From Actinoplanes xinjiangensis (GTDB lineage: Bacteria > Actinomycetota > Actinomycetes > Mycobacteriales > Micromonosporaceae): a stretch of DNA of 64,000 nt. Below, piece after piece: positions 28,346-36,190 of the stretch (its first letter is position 1; the number at the start of each line of letters is the position of its first letter). The DNA is taken from the NCBI RefSeq assembly GCF_003148685.1, contig NZ_QGGR01000010.1, positions 248,001 through 312,000 on the forward strand. Reading direction: 5' to 3'. The position numbers and the translations under genes are program-made. The notes below the pieces were generated by a model. The model was not told the DNA's origin, did no database searches, and saw only the letters and a list, made by a program, of their open reading frames with translations.

Positions 28346-29373
28346 TCGCAACCTCCGGTGGCGACGGACGGGCCGAGGTCGACGCGTTGCGGTGCCGGGC
28401 CCTCCACGGTGACGAGGGTCGCGCCGAGGCGGGAGCTGACCACCCGTACCGGATAGGTCTGCCCGCCGGACCGGACGCACCCGGTGTCGCCCGCCAGGCC
28501 GAAGATCGCACCCGGCGGCATCTTCAGGGTGTCCAGGGGCTCGCGCAGCGCCACGCTGCCGGTCACGTCGGCGTCCTTGCCGCTCGACTCCAGCAGCCGG
28601 TATTCGGCGCTCGCCGCCACCCGGCCCAGGAACGTCACGTCGGTGGCGGCGCCCTCGCGGCCCAGCGGCCCGGTCGCGCCCATCACGGTCAGCGTCCGCG
28701 GCCCGGCCACCAGGTTGCCGGGCAGCGCGTCGACGGTGACCGCGGTCAGCCGGGCGGGCACCTTGGCGAACTGCTGCCCGGCCGCGATCCGGGCGCCGAG
28801 GACCTGCTCGCAGGAGCCCGGCCGGACCGACGCGGCGGGCAGCCACAGCACCTCGGCGGCGGCCAGCTTCCCGTCCGGCGCGGCCTTGCCGGCCGCCTTC
28901 TGCAGCTTCCGGACCGCGGCGGAGGTACGCCGGTCGTAGCGCCCGTTGTCCGGCGCCGCATATCCGAGCCGCCGCAGCTCCCGCTGCACCGCCCGGACGT
29001 CGCCGCCCTTGTCGCCGCGGGTCAGGTCCCGGTAGGGCGGCACCCGGGTGGCCAGCGCGACCACCGGGACGCCGTCGATCCGGGCCACCCGCTGCCCGGA
29101 GGCCAGCGGCCGGCCGGGCCGGCAGGACACCTCGGTCACCCGTCCGGCGAGGCCGACAGTGAGCGGTGCGGCGGGCGCCCGGGTCAGCGAGATCTTGACG
29201 GTACGTTCGTCCGCCAGCCTCTCGTGCCCGACCGGAGCGTCCGACAGCTGTCCCGCGGAGCGCAGTTGTTCCGGGGCGGGGGCGGGGCGCAGCAGGAACC
29301 CGGTGGCACCGGCCGCGCCGAGCAGGGTCAGCCCGGCCAGGACCGCGGTGCCGGCGAACCGTGCGTCCGCCAC
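28342..29373 (-). CDS. HlyD-like adaptor with a peptidoglycan-binding domain
   Basis: The protein has 343 aa with an N-terminal signal anchor (TAVLAGLTLLGAAGATGFLL), a lipoyl/barrel part and a PG_binding_1 module at residues about 120-165 (DLTRGDKGGDVRAVQRELRRLGY). Such proteins link ABC export machinery to the cell wall in actinobacteria. It follows the lipoprotein gene by one base and overlaps the ATPase start. Confidence 0.85.
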   Translation of the reverse strand: MADARFAGTAVLAGLTLLGAAGATGFLLRPAPAPEQLRSAGQLSDAPVGHERLADERTVKISLTRAPAAPLTVGLAGRVTEVSCRPGRPLASGQRVARIDGVPVVALATRVPPYRDLTRGDKGGDVRAVQRELRRLGYAAPDNGRYDRRTSAAVRKLQKAAGKAAPDGKLAAAEVLWLPAASVRPGSCEQVLGARIAAGQQFAKVPARLTAVTVDALPGNLVAGPRTLTVMGATGPLGREGAATDVTFLGRVAASAEYRLLESSGKDADVTGSVALREPLDTLKMPPGAIFGLAGDTGCVRSGGQTYPVRVVSSRLGATLVTVEGPAPQRVDLGPSVATGGCE

Positions 29374-29374
29374 C

Positions 29375-30025
29375 TCAGCTACCGCCCTTCGGGGCGTCCA
29401 CCTGGATCGCCATGCCGCCGGCGGTGAGGCACTTCTGCGCCTCGGCGTTCATCGGGTCGAAGTCGCCACCGGGTTCCATGTCGCCGCGGACGAACGTCAT
29501 CAGGTCCTCCGGGGTGTACCCGGCCGGCACCAGCCCCGCCTTGATCAGGCAGCGCACCGTCACCAGCTTGGGGTCGGAGAGCAGGTCCGGGTTGTCCACC
29601 TGGGTGCGCAGCAGCGCCTCCAGGCTCATCAGGCCGGCCTTGGCGGCACAGTCGCGCATGGTCTTGGCGTACGCGTCGATCCCGTCCCCGAGGTTCGACG
29701 GCGGTGTGATCGAGTAGATGCCGTTCGGCTGTTTCGTGTAGGTGCCCGCCAGCCCGGAGTCCTCGGCGCACCGCCGGTACCGGCTGAACGCCTCCTCGTA
29801 GTCGGCCGGGTCGATCCGCCCGGTCTCGACGGCCCGGTCCAGGGCAGCCTTCTCGAAGTCCGACGTGGCCCGCGCCCGGGCGTCCCGGAACTGGTCGACG
29901 AGCGGTTTCATCTGCTCGCCGGAGCCCTGTGGCGGCTTGGCCTCGGTGGTCGAGCTGACCCCGCAGCCGCCGGCCAGAGCCAGCGTGACGGCGGCGACGG
30001 CCATCCACATCCTCGTTCTTCTCAT
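29375..30025 (-). CDS. Cysteine-motif lipoprotein of an ABC export block
   Basis: The protein has 216 aa from ATG 30025 with a lipobox LAGGC after a short hydrophobic segment. The mature part has several cysteine motifs of the form R-x-C (RYRRCAEDSGL, MRDCAAKAGL, VRCLIKAGL, KCLTAGG). A similar lipoprotein begins the second ABC block at 49765-50292. It probably acts as a surface partner of the adaptor and ABC pair; the ligand is unknown. Confidence 0.75.
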   Translation of the reverse strand: MRRTRMWMAVAAVTLALAGGCGVSSTTEAKPPQGSGEQMKPLVDQFRDARARATSDFEKAALDRAVETGRIDPADYEEAFSRYRRCAEDSGLAGTYTKQPNGIYSITPPSNLGDGIDAYAKTMRDCAAKAGLMSLEALLRTQVDNPDLLSDPKLVTVRCLIKAGLVPAGYTPEDLMTFVRGDMEPGGDFDPMNAEAQKCLTAGGMAIQVDAPKGGS

Positions 30026-30099
30026 GCTGTCCCCGATTCCGGACACGGCGGAGCGCGGCGGGACGGTCGATACGACCCGCCGCGCTCGGCCTGTGGTGA

Positions 30100-30408
30100 T
30101 TACTCGAAGTAGTTGCGAGCGGAGTAGCTCAGCGAGACACCGCTGTCCGCGCGAGCCCACGACGAGCCGCTGTACCAGCCGGAGAAGCGGCTGGTGCCAC
30201 CGTGCTGGGCGTAGGAGTTGCTCCAGTACGAGCAGTCCTCGGTGTGGGCTTCGGCGTAGGCGTAGTTGATGTTCGCGGTCCGGGAGTCGGACGCGCAGGC
30301 GGCCTGTGCCGGACTCGCGATCGCGAGCCCCGCGACGGTGCCGCCGACCAGCAGGCCGGTCGCGGCCAGTCCGCCGGCGAGCTTCTGGCCAAGTGTCCTA
30401 CCCGACAT
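30100..30408 (-). CDS. Small secreted peptide, bacteriocin-like
   Basis: This 102-residue protein has a signal peptide (residues 1-35, ending in ASPAQA) and a mature part of about 67 residues with three cysteines at most and many Ser, Tyr and Trp. The C-terminal pattern W-A-R-A ... L ... A-x-x-Y is reminiscent of lactococcin 972 but too weak to assign. ATG 30408 follows AGGAG by seven bases. It precedes a lipoprotein-adaptor-ABC block on the same strand, which could export it or protect from it. Confidence 0.75.
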   Translation of the reverse strand: MSGRTLGQKLAGGLAATGLLVGGTVAGLAIASPAQAACASDSRTANINYAYAEAHTEDCSYWSNSYAQHGGTSRFSGWYSGSSWARADSGVSLSYSARNYFE

Positions 30409-30458
30409 GTCGATGCTCCTGTCGTCTGCCGCCGGAGGGCGGCTGTCGATGGTTTTGC

Positions 30459-30481
30459 GGAAATGCGTGATCCGCATTTCC
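30459..30481. promoter_or_regulatory. 9-bp inverted repeat in the leader of the secreted peptide gene
   Basis: Perfect arms GGAAATGCG (30459-30467) and CGCATTTCC (30473-30481) with a 5-base centre lie 51-73 bases upstream of the peptide ATG. This fits an operator near the promoter or a leader hairpin. Confidence 0.55.
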
Positions 30482-30500
30482 TGCTAGAAGCATCGAGCCT

Positions 30501-30533
30501 GGGGATAAGCGCTCTCATAAGCGGGGGATAAGC
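30501..30533 (-). promoter_or_regulatory. Three ATAAGC direct repeats at 11-12 base spacing
   Basis: ATAAGC occurs at 30505-30510, 30517-30522 and 30528-30533; the first and third sit in the longer GGGGATAAGC. The spacing of one helical turn is the pattern bound by SARP and OmpR-type winged-helix regulators. The repeats lie about 95-125 bases upstream of the secreted peptide gene, and a SARP gene lies 1.3 kb further upstream. Confidence 0.55.
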
Positions 30534-30556
30534 TGATTCACATTCGGTGTCCCCCG

Positions 30557-31210
30557 TCAGTTTCCGGGCCCGCGTGGATGATCCGGAACGCCGTCGTCGA
30601 CGGACGGATCCTGATATTGCTCGCCCGGCCGGGCGGCCCGCCCGAGCGTGTAACGGACGGCTCCGCCGGTGTCCGCGGAAATGCGAATCACCATGGTGCA
30701 GGCGGTCGGTTCCCGCCGGCAGTCCACCGCCTCCGGGCCGGTCGGTACCAGCTCGGACGAGGCGGTGCCGTCACCGCCGCTGGTCCGCAGCAGCACGCCG
30801 ATCCGGTCCGGCGGGGCCGGCACCAGATCGATGGCGACGTCCAGCCCGACCGCGTCGAACGCCTCCCGGTAGGCGGTCCGGTCGGCGAGCGGATCCTTGA
30901 TCCGGGCGACGAAGAACTCGCCCTCCCGGTCCACGGCGATCGCCGAGTTCGCATACGACGTGGCCCCGCCCAGCGGTCCCGGGCCGAGCACCACCACCGC
31001 GGTGGTGACGGTCAGCGCGGCCGCGGCCAGCCCCAGCGTGCGGGCCGGACGGGCGGACCACCGCCACGACGGGCGGGCGACGGTCTCGTACGGCTCCGCC
31101 GTCACCGCCCTCAGCAGCGACGACGATCCCGGACCGCGGTGCAGTCCGGTCAGTTCCTGATCGCCGGCCCGCGCCAGGCGGGCCAGTCGGGTGTCCAGTT
31201 CCTCGGTCAT
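30557..31210 (-). CDS. Membrane protein partner of an ECF sigma factor (anti-sigma-like)
   Basis: The protein has 217 aa with a polar cytoplasmic N-terminus (residues 1-60), one membrane segment (TLGLAAAALTVTTAVVVLG) and an extracellular domain. It overlaps the sigma factor stop by ATGA. This position and topology suggest an anti-sigma factor or sensor, though no zinc-binding ZAS motif (HxxxCxxC) is visible, so a direct inhibitory role is only inferred. Confidence 0.7.
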   Translation of the reverse strand: MTEELDTRLARLARAGDQELTGLHRGPGSSSLLRAVTAEPYETVARPSWRWSARPARTLGLAAAALTVTTAVVVLGPGPLGGATSYANSAIAVDREGEFFVARIKDPLADRTAYREAFDAVGLDVAIDLVPAPPDRIGVLLRTSGGDGTASSELVPTGPEAVDCRREPTACTMVIRISADTGGAVRYTLGRAARPGEQYQDPSVDDGVPDHPRGPGN

Positions 31211-31746
31211 CGCGGCCTCCCTGACATGGCCGATCGGTCGGGGGTGTCGCCGGACTCGGCGAGGTGCCGGGCCAGGCGTCTGCGGGCCCGGTGCAGCCGG
31301 ATCCGGACCGCGTTGCGGGAGATGCCGAGCACGGCCGCTATCTGGCCGTGATCCAGTCCCTCCCAGGCGACCAGGGACAACAGCTCCCGTTCCTCGTCCG
31401 GCAGGTGGCGCAGGGCCGATCCGAGGCCGCCCAGATCGGCGCTGTCCTCGGCGCTCGGCACGTAGAACCCGGCCAGGTCGCCGGCCAGCGCATAGGACAG
31501 GTCCCGGCGGCGCGCGGCGCCCCGGCGGTGTTCCGCCAGCACGTTGCGGGCCACCCCGTACATCCAGAGGCGGGCCTGCTCGCCGGGCGGCACCACGTCC
31601 AGCCGCCGCCAGGTGACCGCGAAGGTCTCGGCGACGACGTCGGCGGCGTCCTCGGCACAGTCGCAGCGGCGCATCGCATACCCCAGCAGATGATGGAACG
31701 TGGCGGCGTACAGGGCCTCGAACCGGCTCGTCCGGTCCTCCTCCAC
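31207..31746 (-). CDS. ECF-type RNA polymerase sigma factor
   Basis: The protein has 179 aa with sigma region 2 at residues about 10-75 (ALYAATFHHLLGYAMRRC, then DVVAETFAVTWRR) and region 4 at about 115-165 (LPDEERELLSLVAWEGLD, HTH AAVLGISRNAVRIRLHRAR). There is no extra C-terminal domain. GTG 31746 starts it. It overlaps the membrane-protein gene downstream and lies upstream of the secreted peptide and ABC block, which may be its regulon. Confidence 0.9.
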   Translation of the reverse strand: MEEDRTSRFEALYAATFHHLLGYAMRRCDCAEDAADVVAETFAVTWRRLDVVPPGEQARLWMYGVARNVLAEHRRGAARRRDLSYALAGDLAGFYVPSAEDSADLGGLGSALRHLPDEERELLSLVAWEGLDHGQIAAVLGISRNAVRIRLHRARRRLARHLAESGDTPDRSAMSGRPR

Positions 31747-31812
31747 GGCATGCCTCCTTCGCTGCGGCGAGCGGTGCCGACACCTCTACATGTCGCTGCG
31801 GGCCCGGGCATT

Positions 31813-32610
31813 TCAGGGAACCCGCGGAAATCCCGTCAGACTCAGCAGCGCCGCCGCCTCGGCGCCGCGTAACAGTTCCTGGTGGAAGCGGTTGAGCAGC
31901 GGCATGTCCAGTCCGGACTGCTCGACCAAGTGGTACCTGGCCTGCGGGAACGTCTCGGTGGACGCCTCCACCCGGCGGCCGATGGACGCCTGCGCGGCCA
32001 TCAGCTGCAACCAGGGCAGCTCCCGGGACGGGTAGCGGATCGTCATCGAGTGCAGGATCGGCAGCGCCTCCTGCGGCCGGCCCAGGCGCAGATGGCACTG
32101 GGCGGCCAGTTCCTCGGCCCGGAACCGGGTCTCCTCCAGCCGGCGTGCGGCGATCTCCAGGTCGAGCACGTCGCGGACGCCGGTCATCGCCTCGGCGCCG
32201 CGCCACAGGGCCAGCGCCTCGGTGACGGCGGCCAGCGACTCGGGCAGCCGGCCCGCCTCGTGCAGCAGCCGGCTCTGCCGGGCCCGGACCCGGAACCGGT
32301 CCGCGTCGGTCTCCAGGCTCAGCCGGTACCCGCCGCGGATGCTGGTGACGGCCTCCCCCCGGCCGCCCGCCAGCCGGCGGATCATCCCGACGTGATTACG
32401 GACCATCTGAACCGCGCTGTCCGGGGCGTCGTCGTCCCACACGCGGTCCACGATGTATCGGGCGGTGAGCGGTACCTCGCGGTTTTCCGCGAGCAATGCG
32501 ATGACCTTGCGTAATTGAACGGACAGTCTTGTTTCCGTCGCTTCGGATGAATCGATGGTCACCGGCCCCAGAATGAGCACCCGCGCCGGATGATCAGAAT
32601 TTCCAGACAT
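31813..32610 (-). CDS. SARP-type regulator (winged helix plus BTAD)
   Basis: The protein has 265 aa. Residues about 10-100 form an OmpR-like winged helix (RKVIALLAENREVPLTARYI, GGYRLSLE), and about 105-250 a bacterial transcriptional activation domain of TPR-like helices. It lacks the ATPase domain of larger SARPs. Small SARPs activate secondary metabolite or peptide clusters through direct repeats. It lies directly upstream of the ECF sigma, secreted peptide and ABC genes on the same strand. Confidence 0.85.
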   Translation of the reverse strand: MSGNSDHPARVLILGPVTIDSSEATETRLSVQLRKVIALLAENREVPLTARYIVDRVWDDDAPDSAVQMVRNHVGMIRRLAGGRGEAVTSIRGGYRLSLETDADRFRVRARQSRLLHEAGRLPESLAAVTEALALWRGAEAMTGVRDVLDLEIAARRLEETRFRAEELAAQCHLRLGRPQEALPILHSMTIRYPSRELPWLQLMAAQASIGRRVEASTETFPQARYHLVEQSGLDMPLLNRFHQELLRGAEAAALLSLTGFPRVP

Positions 32611-32912
32611 CCTTCCCCGCCCCCGTGCGATTATTGACGACCGTCGCTCAAGGTAATCGCAGGAAGGCGCGCGGGATAGGGTCCGAGCAGTCAGTACTCG
32701 GCGATTGAAGTGTGATTCGTGGCGGCAACAATCTTCATGGTCGGTGAAGGGGCCCGCGGCACGGTCCATCGGGCGGCACGCTGAACTGCCGGTTCACTGC
32801 GGCCCGGCGAAGCGGGGACGGGCCTCCGCCGGCCCGCGCCGGGTGGGCACCCGGGGCATGCCCGGTCGCCCGGCCGACCACAATGCGGGACGGCGGGGCG
32901 ACCGGGCGGGGC
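32611..32912. other. Gap between the SARP gene and the atzH-like gene
   Basis: This stretch of about 300 bases holds the hairpin at 32860-32907 and, near 32611-32700, the upstream region of the SARP gene, including GGGGAAGG before its ATG. I see no further gene in it. Confidence 0.6.
32860..32907 (-). terminator. Hairpin after the allophanate/biuret operon
   Basis: Perfect 12-base arms GCCCGGTCGCCC (32860-32871) and GGGCGACCGGGC (32896-32907), with a 24-base loop, begin five bases beyond the last stop of the operon (32913). The loop is long, so this is a probable rather than certain terminator. Confidence 0.6.
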
Positions 32913-33293
32913 TCACGCGGGCGGAACAGCGGGTTCGGAGACGTGGGCGGTGACTATGCGCCACCCCTGGGGCAGCCGGACCCACGTCTGTGACTGGCGG
33001 CCCAGCACCGCACTGCCGGGGTAGCCGAACAACGTCGTCACCACGGCGGTGCTCCGGCCGTACCCCCGGATCGTGGTGTCCTTGAGCCGCCGGCCCGGCG
33101 GCAGGCCGCCCTGCGTCTCCCGCCACCTGCGCTGCTCCTCGATGCCGGTCTGCTGGTCGGCGATGCCGAACCGGATCGCCTCGGCGGCGAAGAAGCCGAT
33201 GATCGCGTCGACGTCGTCGGCGACGAGGGCCCGCTCGTAGGCCTCGAACGCCGCGGTGACCTCGGCGATCACCTCCGGAAGGTCGCGTTCCAT
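32913..33293 (-). CDS. atzH: AtzH-like protein (DUF3225, NTF2 fold)
   Basis: The protein has 126 aa and matches the DUF3225 group of the NTF2 superfamily (AtzH, HpxZ). In Pseudomonas ADP, AtzH acts after AtzE to convert 1,3-dicarboxyurea to allophanate, with a Tyr and an Arg needed. Here Tyr19 (AFEAYERAL) and Arg41 (EAIRFGI) are the likely counterparts, though the spacing differs by two. It is the last gene of the operon; the AtzE/AtzG pair is absent. ATG 33293 follows the permease stop directly. Confidence 0.78.
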   Translation of the reverse strand: MERDLPEVIAEVTAAFEAYERALVADDVDAIIGFFAAEAIRFGIADQQTGIEEQRRWRETQGGLPPGRRLKDTTIRGYGRSTAVVTTLFGYPGSAVLGRQSQTWVRLPQGWRIVTAHVSEPAVPPA

Positions 33294-34844
33294 TCAGGCC
33301 ACCGGCGCCGGTTCCTCGAGGGACGCCTCGTCGGGCTCGGGCACCCGGGGCGCCGGCCGGGTCAGGGCGAAGAGCACGCAGACCACGGTGAGGAACAGGT
33401 AGCCGAGCGAGACCGGGCCGTCCGCGTTGAACTGCACCTTCTCGGCGTGGATCAGCCCGACGAAGGTGAGCACCGCGCCGGCTCCGGAGAAGACCGCGGC
33501 GTGCCAGAACCGCTTGTCGATGATGAACGCCACGATCGCGCCCAGCACCAGGCCGGCCAGGATCGCGCCCTCACCGAGCGTCTTCAGCCCGTCGTAGACC
33601 ACGCCCGCCCCGGCCAGCGCCTCGGTGCCGACCTGCGCCGCGCTCGTCCCGGCCGCGGCCAGCGCGTTGTCCATCTGGCCGGTCGCCCAGGAGGCGATGT
33701 TCGGGATCAGCGCGGCCACCACCGCCGCGGCGTGCGCCCGCGGCGTCGCCTGGAACGCCTGCGCACCGATCAGCAGACCGATGTAGAGCAGGATCGGGAC
33801 GATCGCCGCGGTCGGGAAGATCGCGCCGAGCAGACCGAACAACCCGAAGAAGCAGAGCAGCGCGATCACCACGCCGGTGGCCATCGAATATCCGGTACGG
33901 CCACCCGCCGCCTTCCAGCCCGGGTGCCCGACGTAGACCGCCGGCGGGAACGGCGACCCGAGACACGAACCGATCACCGCGCCCGCACCGTCGGCCAGGA
34001 GCACACTGCGCAGGTTGTACCGGTCGCCGGCGGTGGCGGCGCTCTCCACGTTGGTCATCGCCTCGGTGAAGTTGTAGACCCCCAGCGGGATCGCCGTGGC
34101 CAGCAGCGGCGCCATGTCCCGCAGGCCGTCGACCAGCAGCCCGAACTCGAGATGCGGGAAGGCGAACGCGATGTCCCGCGCGGCGCTCGTCACGTCCGGC
34201 ACCGACATGGCACCGCCGAGCCAGCCGATCGCCGTGCCGACCAGCAGCGCGGCCAGGCCGATCGGGAAGTTGAACGGCAGCTTCACGTCGGTGAGCAGAC
34301 CGATCAGCAGCAGGCCGAAGACCGGCAGCGCGATCCACGCGTAGTTCCACATGTTGCCGGCCGGGTTCATCGAGATGAACGTGATCGAGATGCCGGCCAG
34401 GGTGCCGAGCAGAGCGGCCCGCGGGGTGTATCTACGGATGTACGGCCCGACGAATGCGCCGATCAGCACGATCACGCCGATGATGAACGCCCACGCGATA
34501 CCGGCCGTCCACGCCGCGATCGGGTCCTTCGTGGTGAGGTAGATCGGCAGCATGATCACGAAGATCACGATGAACATGTGCGGGACGCTCGGGCCGTACG
34601 GCAGGGCCGTCACGTCGGTCCGGTTCTCCCGCACCGCCAGCCGCCGCGCGAGGAAGGTGTAGTAGACGTTGCCGGCGACCAGCGCGACACCCAGCGCCGG
34701 AAGGATCACGCCGAAGACGTTCCCGGCCGGCATCTGGATCACGGCGAGACACAGGCCGGTCAGGGTGAGCACGTTGACCAGGACGTTGACACCGAAGCCG
34801 AAGAAGGCGTTGGTGTCACCCCGGACCCAGTAGGCGAGTTTCAT
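33294..34844 (-). CDS. NCS2-family permease
   Basis: The protein has 516 aa with about 12-14 membrane segments and the nucleobase/ascorbate transporter style of a proton-linked symporter (GLLLIGLLTDVKLPFNFPIG, VAALIPNIASWATG). It lies between two hydrolase genes and the AtzH-like gene and overlaps the second hydrolase by ATGA. Uptake of biuret, cyanuric acid, a ureide or a pyrimidine-like compound is inferred from context only. Confidence 0.8.
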   Translation of the reverse strand: MKLAYWVRGDTNAFFGFGVNVLVNVLTLTGLCLAVIQMPAGNVFGVILPALGVALVAGNVYYTFLARRLAVRENRTDVTALPYGPSVPHMFIVIFVIMLPIYLTTKDPIAAWTAGIAWAFIIGVIVLIGAFVGPYIRRYTPRAALLGTLAGISITFISMNPAGNMWNYAWIALPVFGLLLIGLLTDVKLPFNFPIGLAALLVGTAIGWLGGAMSVPDVTSAARDIAFAFPHLEFGLLVDGLRDMAPLLATAIPLGVYNFTEAMTNVESAATAGDRYNLRSVLLADGAGAVIGSCLGSPFPPAVYVGHPGWKAAGGRTGYSMATGVVIALLCFFGLFGLLGAIFPTAAIVPILLYIGLLIGAQAFQATPRAHAAAVVAALIPNIASWATGQMDNALAAAGTSAAQVGTEALAGAGVVYDGLKTLGEGAILAGLVLGAIVAFIIDKRFWHAAVFSGAGAVLTFVGLIHAEKVQFNADGPVSLGYLFLTVVCVLFALTRPAPRVPEPDEASLEEPAPVA

Positions 34845-35497
34845 CGGGCGATCTCCTTCAGCAGCGCGGGGGACTCGGCGACCCACCCGAAGATGCCGCC
34901 CTGCGCGGCGATCATCTCGAGGCCGGCCTGCTGGAACTCGGGGAAGTAGGAGCCGACACAGTCGGCCAGGACCAGGCACTCGAAGCCGCGGTCGTTCGCC
35001 TCACGGACCGTGGTGTGCACGCACACCTCGGTCGTGACCCCCGTGACGACCAGCTGCCTGGTGCCCAGCTTCTCCAGCGTTGCGGACAACTCGGTCGCGT
35101 AGAAAGCGCCTTTGCCCGGTTTGTCGATGACGACCTCGCCTGGTTCCGGGCGAAGCTCGTCGATGATGTCGTGGCCGTACTCACCGCGGATGAGGATGCG
35201 CCCGAAGGTGCCCTTCTGCCCGATCATCGGGCCCCGCCTGAGCTTCGCCGGCGGACAGTCGGACAGATCTGGCAGGTGACCTTCGCGGGTGTGGATGATC
35301 GGCAGTCCGGCGGTCCGCCAGGCGCTGATCAGGGCGGTCAGCGGCCCGATGGTGCGGCGGAGTTCGGCGACGTCGTTGCCGAGCGACTCACCGAAGCCGC
35401 CCGGCAGGAGGAAGTCCCGCTGCATGTCGATGACCAGCAGCGCGGTGGTGTCCGGATCGAAGGCGAAGGGACCGGGTCGGGCGTCGACAGTGGGCAT
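34841..35497 (-). CDS. Isochorismatase-fold cysteine hydrolase, BiuH paralogue
   Basis: The protein has 218 aa. The triad is Asp24 (LLVIDMQRDF), Lys126 (DKPGKGAF) and Cys159 (TTEVCVHTT), with lysine-to-cysteine spacing of 33 as in BiuH. Gln199 corresponds to the channel-gating glutamine of BiuH. The loop residues that gate its other channels differ: Phe35 replaces Tyr and Leu39 replaces Met. It may act on a related amide such as a ureide. It begins directly after the stop of the other hydrolase. Confidence 0.8.
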   Translation of the reverse strand: MPTVDARPGPFAFDPDTTALLVIDMQRDFLLPGGFGESLGNDVAELRRTIGPLTALISAWRTAGLPIIHTREGHLPDLSDCPPAKLRRGPMIGQKGTFGRILIRGEYGHDIIDELRPEPGEVVIDKPGKGAFYATELSATLEKLGTRQLVVTGVTTEVCVHTTVREANDRGFECLVLADCVGSYFPEFQQAGLEMIAAQGGIFGWVAESPALLKEIAR

Positions 35498-36190
35498 TCA
35501 GACCTCCGTGGCCGCTATCACGTCGTCGGAAGTGGCGACGCAGCCGAAGACGCCGCCCTGCATGGTGACCATGTGCAGGGCGGCGGTGTGGTTGGCCGGA
35601 TCGGTGGCCCCCGTGCAGTCGCTGAGGATCAGGCACTCGTAGCCACGGTCGTTCGCCTCGCGCATGGTCGTGTGCACGCAGACGTCCGTGGTGATGCCGG
35701 TCAGGATCAGATGCGTGATCCCATGGGTACGCAGCACGAGATCCAGATTGGTCGCGTAGAAGGCGCCCTTCCCCGGCTTGTCCACGACGACCTCACCGGG
35801 CGCCGGGGCGACCTCGGGCACGATCTCCCAGCCCGGCTCACCCTTGATCAGGATCCGCCCGCACGGCCCGGGCCCGCCGATCTCCGCCCCGATCCGCGCC
35901 GACCGCCACCGCTTGTTGGCCGGCAGGTCGGACAGGTCCGGATCGTGCCCCTCCCGGGTGTGGATGACGAGCATGCCCAGCTCACGGACGTGGGCTAGGA
36001 GTTTCGCGGTGGCCGGCAGCCCCGCCCGGGTCAGACCGATGTCGTAGCCCATCGCGTCGACGTAGCCGCCGGGCCCACAGAAGTCGGTCTGCCAGTCGAT
36101 GCAGAGCAGTGCGGTCCGGTCCACCGGAACCGAGCCGTCGTAGGGCCAGACGTACGGGTTGGCCGGCACCGGGCCGATGCGTGCGGTCAT
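35498..36190 (-). CDS. biuH: Biuret amidohydrolase (BiuH-like cysteine hydrolase)
   Basis: The protein has 230 aa with the isochorismatase fold. Asp32, Lys138 and Cys171 have the same spacing (106 and 33) as the triad Asp36, Lys142 and Cys175 reported for Rhizobium BiuH. Gln211 and Val214 match Gln215 and Val218, and Phe37, Tyr43 and Met47 match Phe41, Tyr47 and Met51 of the channel loop. BiuH turns biuret into allophanate and ammonia. It overlaps the allophanate hydrolase gene by ATGA. The function is strongly inferred, not proved. Confidence 0.85.
   Translation of the reverse strand: MTARIGPVPANPYVWPYDGSVPVDRTALLCIDWQTDFCGPGGYVDAMGYDIGLTRAGLPATAKLLAHVRELGMLVIHTREGHDPDLSDLPANKRWRSARIGAEIGGPGPCGRILIKGEPGWEIVPEVAPAPGEVVVDKPGKGAFYATNLDLVLRTHGITHLILTGITTDVCVHTTMREANDRGYECLILSDCTGATDPANHTAALHMVTMQGGVFGCVATSDDVIAATEV

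Noticed and set aside
30100..30408. Firm assignment of the secreted peptide to lactococcin 972
   Set aside because: Only a short C-terminal pattern agrees; the central His-rich motif of that family is not present.
33447..34949. 500-codon plus-strand frame opposite the NCS2 permease
   Set aside because: It is an antisense shadow; the sense protein shows regular membrane segments and fits the operon overlaps.
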